From contig JAHFRO010000105.1 of the NCBI GenBank assembly GCA_023266245.1, positions 1-7,856 on the forward strand: DNA of 7,856 bases, written 5' to 3'. A program made the translations under genes and the position numbers. Within the stretch, counting starts at the first letter, position 1, and the number at the start of each line of letters is the position of its first letter. The notes below the pieces were generated by a model. The model was not told where the DNA came from and did not search any database. It saw nothing but the letters and a program-made list of their open reading frames with translations. Below are positions 1-6,366 of the stretch, piece by piece. This DNA comes from Betaproteobacteria bacterium. Lineage in GTDB: Bacteria; Pseudomonadota; Gammaproteobacteria; Burkholderiales; SG8-41.

Positions 1-180
1 ACCGTGGCGATGATGGGGAGTTTGGCGGTGGCGGCGATTGCCGCAACCGCGCTGTCGCTATTTGATAGTCTGGATGCCACCGTGATGATTCTGATTTGGA
101 ATCTTGGCGCCGCGGCACTGCTGGTCGGGCTTGGAAGCGTTTTCGGGAAAAGAATGTTTTCCTGGGTGGCGCCGCGGTAA
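1..180 (+). CDS. C-terminal end of a multi-pass membrane protein, NrsF/DUF1109-like anti-sigma factor (5' end outside window)
   Basis: Frame 1 is open from the first base to a TAA at 178-180, giving the last 59 residues of a protein that starts outside the window. Two hydrophobic segments are visible, roughly residues 4-20 (GSLAVAAIAATALSLF) and 29-48 (VMILIWNLGAAALLVGLGSV), followed by a short basic tail containing GKRMFSW and ending APR. The pattern of a small-residue helix, a short D-rich loop, a W-containing helix, and then G-(K/P)-R-x-(L/F)-x-W close to the end is what I associate with the C-terminus of NrsF (DUF1109) six-helix membrane proteins. Those proteins hold ECF sigma factors inactive at the inner membrane. 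If so, its sigma factor gene should lie just upstream, outside this window. It converges on the propeller gene with 35 bases between stop codons. The membrane character is clear, but the family call is by resemblance only. Confidence 0.55.
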   Translation, partial: TVAMMGSLAVAAIAATALSLFDSLDATVMILIWNLGAAALLVGLGSVFGKRMFSWVAPR

Positions 181-215
181 CCATCTCTGCGGGTTTCATG
201 CGAGCCGCGCCGCGT

Positions 216-1124
216 TCACAGCGTTGTTTGGCCTCGGTTAGCGATCTGGTTCCACGTCTTTCCATGATCCTTCGAAACATACACATTGCGCTCAAAGGTG
301 GCGATCGCAAATTCGCTGCGGTCGACGGGGTTCTGGGCGATGTAAGCCACGGCATCCTGTGTTAGTGGAGGAAGAATGACGTTAGTCTTTTTCCCGCTGC
401 TCCAGTCCAGGCGGGTCAAGGCCGGCTTGCCGCTGTAGCTGCTGAACCAGAGCTGCTTGCCGTCCAGATCGAAAAACGCGGCAAGGGTTTGCTCACCGCT
501 TGCCAAGTGCTTAAAGTTGTCGCCGCCGTCAGTTGAGATATATAGTCCAGTCTTGGTTCCCACGGCGACGATTTTGTTGTTTGAGGGATGCACGGCGAGA
601 TTAAAAGGCTCGCCTTCCAGTCCCCTGCTTTCTGCGCGCTTCCATGCAAAGCCGTCATTGACGGTGGAATAGATGCCGGGCTTGCTCATGCGTGAGTTTG
701 GCAGGTGGGTAAATACATAGACCGCGTTGGTGCCATAGCTGGTGGCAAGCAGGTGAAAATCGGCCTCGCCTTCCAGCCCGAGCTTGTCCCAAGTTCGTCC
801 TCCGTCCCGGCTCTTGAGCAATCCGAACGGATTGATGAGGCCCGTGTCTTGCGCCGGGTGTCCGCTGCTGTAGAAAAATTGCCGGGTGGCGGAAAAGCCC
901 ATGTAGTCGTGCTCGGGGCCGGATGCTTTGGACCAGCGGCCCTCACTGTAGATAGCTAGTCCGTTATGGCTTGGAATAAATAGTTGCTTGCCGTCGGCGC
1001 TGTAAGCGAGACCGTGAATGTGATGGAGAGTGACTGATTGCGCATCCGCGCGAGGCAGCAAAAGCAAATTTAAAAAAAAAGTGAACACGGCTGCTACAAC
1101 GATCGTTGTCGTGATGCGCATCAT
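216..1124 (-). CDS. Exported Asp-box beta-propeller protein, F510_1955 family 'glycosylhydrolase'
   Basis: This 302-residue protein begins with a Sec signal peptide (hydrophobic core about residues 5-23, likely cleavage after ADA at 26-28), so it acts outside the cytoplasm. The mature part carries Asp-box/BNR motifs of the S-x-D-x-G-x-(T)-W type: SRDGGRTW at 105-112, STDGGDNF at 197-204, SKDHGKTW at 284-291 and a degenerate copy near 153-161. These mark a sialidase-like or YCF48-like beta-propeller. The segments HIHGLAYSADGK, PEHDYMGFSAT and YSSGHP are typical, from memory, of the family annotated as F510_1955 glycosylhydrolase. No enzymatic activity is known to me for this family, so the hydrolase name should be treated as nominal. 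Two in-frame ATGs open the gene; GGAGG lies 2 bases before the first (1124) and 5 before the second (1121), so the second may be used. It is the last gene of the leftward block, 62 bases after the PII gene. The histidines near the mature N-terminus (H34, H35, H37) could bind metal, but that is speculation. Confidence 0.85.
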   Translation of the reverse strand: MMRITTTIVVAAVFTFFLNLLLLPRADAQSVTLHHIHGLAYSADGKQLFIPSHNGLAIYSEGRWSKASGPEHDYMGFSATRQFFYSSGHPAQDTGLINPFGLLKSRDGGRTWDKLGLEGEADFHLLATSYGTNAVYVFTHLPNSRMSKPGIYSTVNDGFAWKRAESRGLEGEPFNLAVHPSNNKIVAVGTKTGLYISTDGGDNFKHLASGEQTLAAFFDLDGKQLWFSSYSGKPALTRLDWSSGKKTNVILPPLTQDAVAYIAQNPVDRSEFAIATFERNVYVSKDHGKTWNQIANRGQTTL

Positions 1125-1148
1125 TTCCTCCGTTGTCGATTACCCATT

Positions 1149-1167
1149 ACCCGCGTTTGGGGCGGGT
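1149..1167 (-). other. Small stem-loop between the PII gene and the propeller gene
   Basis: Six complementary bases (1149-1154 with 1162-1167, ACCCGC/GCGGGT) enclose a 7-base loop in the 62-base gap between the PII and propeller genes. No T-run follows on either strand, so it is not a convincing intrinsic terminator. It could be an mRNA processing or stability element. Immediately to its left on the plus strand lies a perfect 7-base tandem repeat (ATTACCC twice, 1139-1152), just upstream of the propeller gene's ribosome site on the minus strand. The gap shows no recognisable promoter. Confidence 0.3.
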
Positions 1168-1186
1168 GCCGGTGTATGCAATCGCG

Positions 1187-1531
1187 TTACCGGGTGTACT
1201 TCGGCCAGAATTCATCGGGTATGGCCTCAGATCGGGTGCGGATCAAAAAAAACTTTTCGACCGGGACAACAGCGACGATTCCATCGCCGGGCACGCCGGT
1301 ATGAGCGGCATCCATAATCGCTGCCGTTATCGTTTCCACCTTGCCTTTCCTGGTAAAGATTTCAAGCCTGACTTCCTCGATCATCCAGTCGCGCGCGAAG
1401 AAGTCGTGATATTCGCCGTATCCTTTCACCTTAGAAACGTTAATGCGCTCGACACCCATGCCCTGAAGCTTCTTTTCGACTTCCTCTAACTTGTCACGTC
1501 GGATGATGGCAACAATTTGTTTGATGTCCAT
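1187..1531 (-). CDS. PII-like signalling protein associated with metal efflux (PII-NG type)
   Basis: A 114-residue cytoplasmic protein with the PII (GlnB/GlnK) fold signature: an N-terminal strand MDIKQIVAIIRRDKLEEV, KGYG at 36-39 entering the T-loop, VRLEIF at 54-59, the B-loop TGVPGDG at 78-84, and LIRTRSE at 96-102 near the C-loop. PII proteins are trimers that sense ATP/ADP and often 2-oxoglutarate. Here the T-loop is about seven residues shorter than in E. coli GlnB, the uridylylated tyrosine motif (Y-R-G-x-E-Y) is absent, no equivalent of 2-oxoglutarate-binding Q39 is evident, and the B-loop lysine (GlnB K90) is I85. A PII subgroup known as PII-NG has been noted next to heavy-metal RND pumps, and this gene fits it by sequence and place. 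The start is well supported: GAGGAGGG lies 4 bases before the ATG. It follows cusA by 60 bases and is probably co-transcribed. Its ligand and target cannot be read from the sequence. Confidence 0.88.
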   Translation of the reverse strand: MDIKQIVAIIRRDKLEEVEKKLQGMGVERINVSKVKGYGEYHDFFARDWMIEEVRLEIFTRKGKVETITAAIMDAAHTGVPGDGIVAVVPVEKFFLIRTRSEAIPDEFWPKYTR

Positions 1532-1591
1532 GGTACCCTCCTCGGTAGCTTCTCTTTAAATCTAGCCGCATGAATTGCTAACACCATTGGA

Positions 1592-4500
1592 TCACGGATT
1601 TTTTCGACCGTGCGATAACGCCGGCAGAGCGCGGCGACGCATCAGCAGATAGGCGGCCGGCATCACCAGCATCGACAGCAAGGGGGCGGTGATCATGCCG
1701 CCGACCATGGGTGCGGCGATGCGCCGCATCACTTCCGACCCGGTTCCGGAGCCGAACATGATGGGCAGCAGGCCCGCAATGATGACCGCCACCGTCATTG
1801 CAATCGGCCGCACCCTCAGCGCCGCTCCTTCGAGGATCCCCTGAGCGAGTTCCTCCCCATTGTTAAGGCGCCCCTTGGCCGCACGGGCGGCCACCGCCTG
1901 ATCCACGTAGACCAGCATCACCACGCCGATCTCCACCGCCACGCCCGCCAGCGCGATGAAGCCTACCGCGGAGGCGATCGACATGTTGTAGCCCAGCAGA
2001 AACATCAGCCAAAAACCGCCCACGAGCGCGAAAGGCAGCGTAGCCATGATCAGCAACGCTTCATCGAAGCGTCGAAACGTGAGATAAAGCAGGACGAAGA
2101 TAATCAGCAGCGTTGCCGGCACGACGATCTTGAGCTTGGCGGTGGCTCGTTCCAGGAATTCGAATTGGCCCGACCATGAAATGGAGTAGCCGGCCGGGAG
2201 CTTGATTTCGTTCGCGACCGCCCGCTGCATATCGCGCACCGCGGAACTGAGATCGCGCCCTAGGATGTCGACGTACACCCAGCCCGACAGCCGGGCATTC
2301 TCGCTCTTTAGCATCGGCGGGCCGTCGGTGATGCGAATGGCCGCCATATCGCCGAGACGGATCTGCGCGCCGCGCTCGGTGAGCACCGGGAGGTCACGGA
2401 TTTTCTCGACCGAGTCGCGCACTTCGCGCGGATAGCGCACGTTGATGGGGAAGCGCTGCAGCCCCTCGACCGTCTCGCCGATGTTGTCGCCGCCAATCGC
2501 CGCCGAGACGATGCTCTGCACGTCGGCGATATTCAGCCCATAGCGCGCCGCCGCGTCACGGTGGATGTTCACGTCGATGTAGCGCCCGCCGGACAGGCGT
2601 TCGGCGAACACGGAGGTCACCCCCGGCACCGGCTTCAACACGCGCTCGATTTCCGCCGCGATTCGGTCGACCTCCTGCAGGTTCGTGCCCGCCACCTTCA
2701 CGCCTACTGGGCTCTTGATGCCGGTGGCCAGCATGTCGATGCGATTGCGGATCGGCGGCACCCAGATGTTCGCCAGCCCCGGTACTTTGACGATGCGATC
2801 GAGTTCTTCCACCAGCTTGTCGGGCGTCATGCCGGGTCGCCACTGGTCGGGCGGCTTGAACTGGATGGTCGTCTCGAACATTTCCATCGGCGCCGGATCG
2901 GTCGCGGTTTCGGCGCGTCCTGCCTTGCCGAAGACGCTCGCCACTTCGGGCACGGTCTTGATCAGCCGGTCAGTCTGCTGCAACAGCTCGGACGCCTTGC
3001 CGGCGGAGAGGCCCGGCAAGGCGGACGGCATGTAGAGCAAATCGCCTTCGTCGAGCGGCGGCATGAACTCGCCGCCGAGCTTGACGGCCGGGTAGATCGT
3101 CGCCACCGCGAGCAGCAGGGCGACACCAAGCGTCGCCTTTGGAAAACGCAGCACATAGTTCACCAACGGTCGATACAGTGCGATCAGTCCGCGGTTGAGC
3201 GGATTCTTTTGCTCCTCCGGGATGTGGCCTCGGATCAGATAACCCATCAGCACCGGAATAAGCGTTACCGCCAGTCCAGCCGCAGCCGCCATTGCATAGG
3301 TCTTGGTGAACGCGAGCGGCGAGAACAGCCGTCCTTCCTGCGCTTCGAGCGTGAAAACCGGAATGAAGGAGAACGTGATGATCAGCAGCGAGAAGAACAG
3401 CGCCGGTCCCACCTCGACGGCGGCCTCGCCGATCACGTGCCACTGCGCATCACCCTCGAGGGATGCGCCGGGAGAGGTGTGTTTCCAGCGCTCGATGTGC
3501 TTGTGCGCGTTCTCGATCATCATCATTGCGGGAGGCACCATCGCGCCGATAGCGATTGCGATTCCGCCAAGCGACATGATGTTGGCGTTCACCCCTTGGT
3601 AGTACATCACGATAAACGCCATAAGAATGCCCAGAGGCGCGGAGACAATCGCGACGAAGGCCGACCGCAGATGAAAAAGGAACACCACACAGGCGAGCGC
3701 CACGACAATGAGCTCCTCTGTGAGCTTCTGTTGGAGGTTCGCGACGGCGCGCTTGATGAGGCTGGAACGATCGTAGGTGGGGACGATCTCGACACCCGGC
3801 GGCAAGCTCGATTTCAGCTTCTCGAGTTTCGCCTTGACGGCATCGATCGTCTCGAGCGCGTTCTTGCCCGAGCGCATCACAATCACGCCGCCCGCCACTT
3901 CGCCTTCACCGTCGAGCTCGGCGATGCCTCGCCGCATCTCCGGGCCGACCTGCATGCGCGCGACGTCGCCCAGCCGCACGGATATTCCCGCCTCGGTGGT
4001 CATCAGCGGAATCTTGCGGAAATCATCCAGCGATTGCAGATAGCCGCTCGCGCGCACCATGTACTCGGCCTCGCCCAGTTCCAGCACCGAGCCGCCGGTT
4101 TCCTGGTTGGCGCGCTGCACCGCTTCCATGACTTTCATATGCGGGATGTTGAACGCCCGCATCCGGCCGGGATCGAGCACGATCTGGTACTGGCGCACCA
4201 TGCCGCCCACGCTCGCCACCTCGGAGACGTTGGGCACCGTCTTCAACTCATACTTGAGGAACCAGTCCTGCAATGCACGCAGTTGCGACAGGTCCATCTT
4301 GCCGCTCCTGTCGATGAGCGCGTATTCGTAGACCCAGCCGACGCCGGTCGCATCGGGCCCCAGCGACGTCTTCGCCTGCGGCGGAAGCCGCGACTGCACC
4401 TGGTTCAGGTATTCGAGCACGCGCGAACGCGCCCAGTACGGATCGGTGCCATCCTCGAACAAGATGTAGACGAACGAATCGCCGAACATCGAGAAGCCGC

Positions 4501-4747
4501 GCACCGTCTTCCCGCCCGGCACCGACAGCATGGTAGTGGCGAGGGGATAAGTCACTTGGTTCTCGACGATCTGCGGCGCCTGCCCCGGGTACATGGTGCG
4601 GATGATGACTTGCACATCAGAGAGGTCGGGGATGGCGTCGAGCGGCGTCCTGAACATCGCCCACACCCCCCAGGCGGAGACCATCAAGGTCGCCAGCAGC
4701 ACGAGGAAGCGGTTGGCGATCGACCAGCGGATGAGTTTGGCGATCAT
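1592..4747 (-). CDS. cusA: CusA: heavy-metal RND efflux pump, Cu(I)/Ag(I) type, with atypical proton-relay residues
   Basis: A full-length (1051-residue) inner-membrane pump of the HME-RND family, which in E. coli exports Cu(I)/Ag(I) using the proton gradient. It has the N-terminal helix (about 9-31), a periplasmic pore region, TM2-6 (about 343-505), a second periplasmic half, and TM8-12 (about 870-1036). Numbering matches E. coli CusA almost exactly: the three-methionine site is intact (M573, M623, M672), with E567 and E625 nearby. The membrane methionines M391, M403, M410, M486 and M501 are kept, and M1007 stands where E. coli has M1009. M271 is kept, but its partner M755 is Asn. The proton-relay residue D405 is proline (GAMVPPAMMMIEN, codon CCT at 3533-3535), and the position of K984 is isoleucine (RPIAMTV, residue 982, codon ATT at 1802-1804); E939 remains. 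The start overlaps the cusB stop as ATGA, indicating coupling. Substrate assignment is strong; whether it pumps normally is open. Confidence 0.95.
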   Translation of the reverse strand: MIAKLIRWSIANRFLVLLATLMVSAWGVWAMFRTPLDAIPDLSDVQVIIRTMYPGQAPQIVENQVTYPLATTMLSVPGGKTVRGFSMFGDSFVYILFEDGTDPYWARSRVLEYLNQVQSRLPPQAKTSLGPDATGVGWVYEYALIDRSGKMDLSQLRALQDWFLKYELKTVPNVSEVASVGGMVRQYQIVLDPGRMRAFNIPHMKVMEAVQRANQETGGSVLELGEAEYMVRASGYLQSLDDFRKIPLMTTEAGISVRLGDVARMQVGPEMRRGIAELDGEGEVAGGVIVMRSGKNALETIDAVKAKLEKLKSSLPPGVEIVPTYDRSSLIKRAVANLQQKLTEELIVVALACVVFLFHLRSAFVAIVSAPLGILMAFIVMYYQGVNANIMSLGGIAIAIGAMVPPAMMMIENAHKHIERWKHTSPGASLEGDAQWHVIGEAAVEVGPALFFSLLIITFSFIPVFTLEAQEGRLFSPLAFTKTYAMAAAAGLAVTLIPVLMGYLIRGHIPEEQKNPLNRGLIALYRPLVNYVLRFPKATLGVALLLAVATIYPAVKLGGEFMPPLDEGDLLYMPSALPGLSAGKASELLQQTDRLIKTVPEVASVFGKAGRAETATDPAPMEMFETTIQFKPPDQWRPGMTPDKLVEELDRIVKVPGLANIWVPPIRNRIDMLATGIKSPVGVKVAGTNLQEVDRIAAEIERVLKPVPGVTSVFAERLSGGRYIDVNIHRDAAARYGLNIADVQSIVSAAIGGDNIGETVEGLQRFPINVRYPREVRDSVEKIRDLPVLTERGAQIRLGDMAAIRITDGPPMLKSENARLSGWVYVDILGRDLSSAVRDMQRAVANEIKLPAGYSISWSGQFEFLERATAKLKIVVPATLLIIFVLLYLTFRRFDEALLIMATLPFALVGGFWLMFLLGYNMSIASAVGFIALAGVAVEIGVVMLVYVDQAVAARAAKGRLNNGEELAQGILEGAALRVRPIAMTVAVIIAGLLPIMFGSGTGSEVMRRIAAPMVGGMITAPLLSMLVMPAAYLLMRRRALPALSHGRKNP

Positions 4748-6366
4748 TTCTTCATTCCCTTTATGGCGCCCTTCATCGCCCCGTCTGCGCCGGGCTGCAT
4801 CGCGTTCTTCGAGGCTGGCTGCGGGGTTGGCTCTGACTTGGGCGCGGCTGCGACTAGGGTGATGGTTGTCAGCTCAAACTGCCCGTTTTTGGTTGGTCGA
4901 AACTCGAACGATACGGTATCGCCCACCGCGATGTTTTTCGGCAGGCCCGTGGCAGGAATGCGAAAGGCCATGGTCATCGCGCCCCATTGCAGGAATGGGC
5001 CCGTGTGCAGTGAAGGAATGGGTCCATGCGAAAGCGTGATCTCATCTTTGCCGATGCTCTCGACCTTGCCTTCACCACGATGCGCCGGGCTACTTGCCTC
5101 CAAGGCCAGTGCGCCCTCCATGCGTGTGGTGGTGGCTTTCAAACTTGCTTCGGAATCGACGAGGAACTGGCCCGAGACCACCACTTTCTGGCCGGCTTCA
5201 AGTCCCTTGCGGATTTCGGTTTGGCCGTTGGCTTCGATCCCGATCTCGACATCGACCGGCGCGAACTTACCGTCACCCTGCGTGACAATGACGACGCTGC
5301 GTTTGCCGGTCTGGATGACTGCCTCGGTTGGCACCAGCAACACGTCCTTGCGGGCGCCGGGCGCGAAGTTGACGGTCGCGAACATGCCCGGCTTGAGCTG
5401 ACCGCCGGGATTGGCGAGCTCAACACGCGCCTTGAGCGTGCGCGTTGCGGGGTTGACTTCTGGCAGGATGGCGCTCACTCGTCCTTTGAACACGGTGCCG
5501 GGCAGAGCAGGCGTGCGGGCTTCGACCCGATTGCCTGGTCGTACTTCGCTGGCTTGGCTTTCACGGACTTCCGCGTTCACCCAGACGGTGCCGAGTCCGT
5601 TGATCCGAAATAGCGGCGCCCCTGCCATCACCGTCATGCCCTCGCGCGCGCCGAGTTCCGCGACCACGCCGCCGATGGGTGCGACCACGGTCAGGCGTGG
5701 ATGGACTTTGCCGGTGGTTTCAACCGTTCGGATTTGCTCTTCGGTCATACCGGCGAGCCGCATGCGTTGACGGGCCCCATCCACCAGTGCTTCCAGCCGG
5801 GTGCCGGCCATGCGCCGCACGGAGAGGTACTCTTCCTGCGCCGCGACCCAATCGGGTGCATAGAGTTCGGCCAGGGGCTGTCCCGTGCGCACCGGATCGA
5901 GCGGTGCGCGGACGTAAAGTTTTTCGACGAAGCCGTTGCTGCGTGCTTGCACGACGGCGACATCGCGTTCGTTGTACGCGACGTTGCCCACGGCTTCAAC
6001 TGCCGGAGCGAGAGTGCCCTTCGTAACCTCGGCGGTGCGCACGCCCAGGTTCTGCTGCATGCGCGAACTGACGGTCACCTTGCCTTCGTCGCCTTCCGCG
6101 CCGGCATAGACCGGCACCAGCTGCATGTCCATGAAGGGCGATTTGCCCGGCTTGTCGAATTTCTGGCCGGGCACCATCGGGTCGTGCCAGTACAACACCT
6201 TTTTGTCGCCTGCCTGCTGCGAGGTTCCGGTTCCCGACTCTGCGGTTCCGGAAACCGGGCTCGCCATCTTCATGCCCTGGTTCATGCCGGCCGTATAGAG
6301 TCCGTAACCGCCCGCACCAACGATGCCCACGGCAGCGAGCCCGAGTATGAGGTTTCTGGTCTTCAT
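4744..6366 (-). CDS. cusB: CusB: periplasmic adaptor with N-terminal metal-binding domain and fused C-terminal CusF-like domain
   Basis: A 540-residue membrane-fusion protein linking CusA to CusC. In order: a membrane anchor or signal (about 5-25); a heavy-metal-binding segment (about 57-86: YWHDPMVPG, then DKPGKSPFMDM with M79 and M81); barrel and lipoyl-like halves around an alpha-hairpin of the CusB type (about 97-410, including VVAPIGGVV and the conserved LKPGMF); and a CusF-like domain (about 430-505) ending in a Pro/Lys/Met-rich tail. E. coli has CusF as a separate protein that hands Cu(I)/Ag(I) to CusB, so this fusion carries both functions. CusF ligands are seen as H447, W461, M464 and M466 (WGAMTM). 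H447 and W461 are 14 residues apart rather than the 8 of E. coli CusF (H36, W44), owing to a six-residue insertion HTGPFL (454-459). The start overlaps the cusC stop (ATGA), and an AAGGA site lies 6 bases upstream inside cusC. Confidence 0.93.
   Translation of the reverse strand: MKTRNLILGLAAVGIVGAGGYGLYTAGMNQGMKMASPVSGTAESGTGTSQQAGDKKVLYWHDPMVPGQKFDKPGKSPFMDMQLVPVYAGAEGDEGKVTVSSRMQQNLGVRTAEVTKGTLAPAVEAVGNVAYNERDVAVVQARSNGFVEKLYVRAPLDPVRTGQPLAELYAPDWVAAQEEYLSVRRMAGTRLEALVDGARQRMRLAGMTEEQIRTVETTGKVHPRLTVVAPIGGVVAELGAREGMTVMAGAPLFRINGLGTVWVNAEVRESQASEVRPGNRVEARTPALPGTVFKGRVSAILPEVNPATRTLKARVELANPGGQLKPGMFATVNFAPGARKDVLLVPTEAVIQTGKRSVVIVTQGDGKFAPVDVEIGIEANGQTEIRKGLEAGQKVVVSGQFLVDSEASLKATTTRMEGALALEASSPAHRGEGKVESIGKDEITLSHGPIPSLHTGPFLQWGAMTMAFRIPATGLPKNIAVGDTVSFEFRPTKNGQFELTTITLVAAAPKSEPTPQPASKNAMQPGADGAMKGAIKGMKK
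4985..5025 (-). repeat. Imperfect direct repeat / short in-frame insertion within the CusF domain of cusB
   Basis: Two 18-base segments on the minus strand (5025-5008 and 5002-4985) match at 15 of 18 positions, sharing G-G-(A/G)-CCCATTCCT and then C-A-x-T-G. They are 23 bases apart and read in different frames. An 18-base stretch between two CTGCA copies (5010-5006 and 4992-4988) encodes the extra residues HTGPFL. This looks like a local duplication that was later adjusted to stay in frame. Confidence 0.55.

Noticed and set aside
181..215. Possible bidirectional terminator between the two converging genes at the left
   Set aside because: No stable stem with a T-run is visible in these 35 bases.
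96..365. 89-codon plus-strand frame spanning the gap after the left-edge gene
   Set aside because: It overlaps the end of the membrane-protein frame and the end of the propeller gene out of frame; no ribosome site or recognisable motif.
1133..1489. 118-codon plus-strand frame opposite the PII gene
   Set aside because: Shadow of a clearly recognisable PII-family gene with its own strong ribosome site.
1532..1591. Possible internal promoter or terminator between cusA and the PII gene
   Set aside because: AT-rich but no -35/-10 pair with normal spacing and no GC-rich stem; only the PII ribosome site is convincing.
2483..2485. CusA M755 replaced by Asn (broken M271-M755 pair)
   Set aside because: Real, but I recall GG-(E/D)-N-IGETVEG as common in environmental CusA proteins, so probably ordinary family variation.
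2561..5401. A 946-codon open frame on the plus strand opposite cusA and cusB
   Set aside because: It runs antisense across the cusA/cusB junction, lacks a ribosome site, and encodes an His/Arg/Asp-rich product with no domain. Long antisense frames are expected opposite GC-rich genes with strong codon bias, and the minus-strand products are unmistakable.
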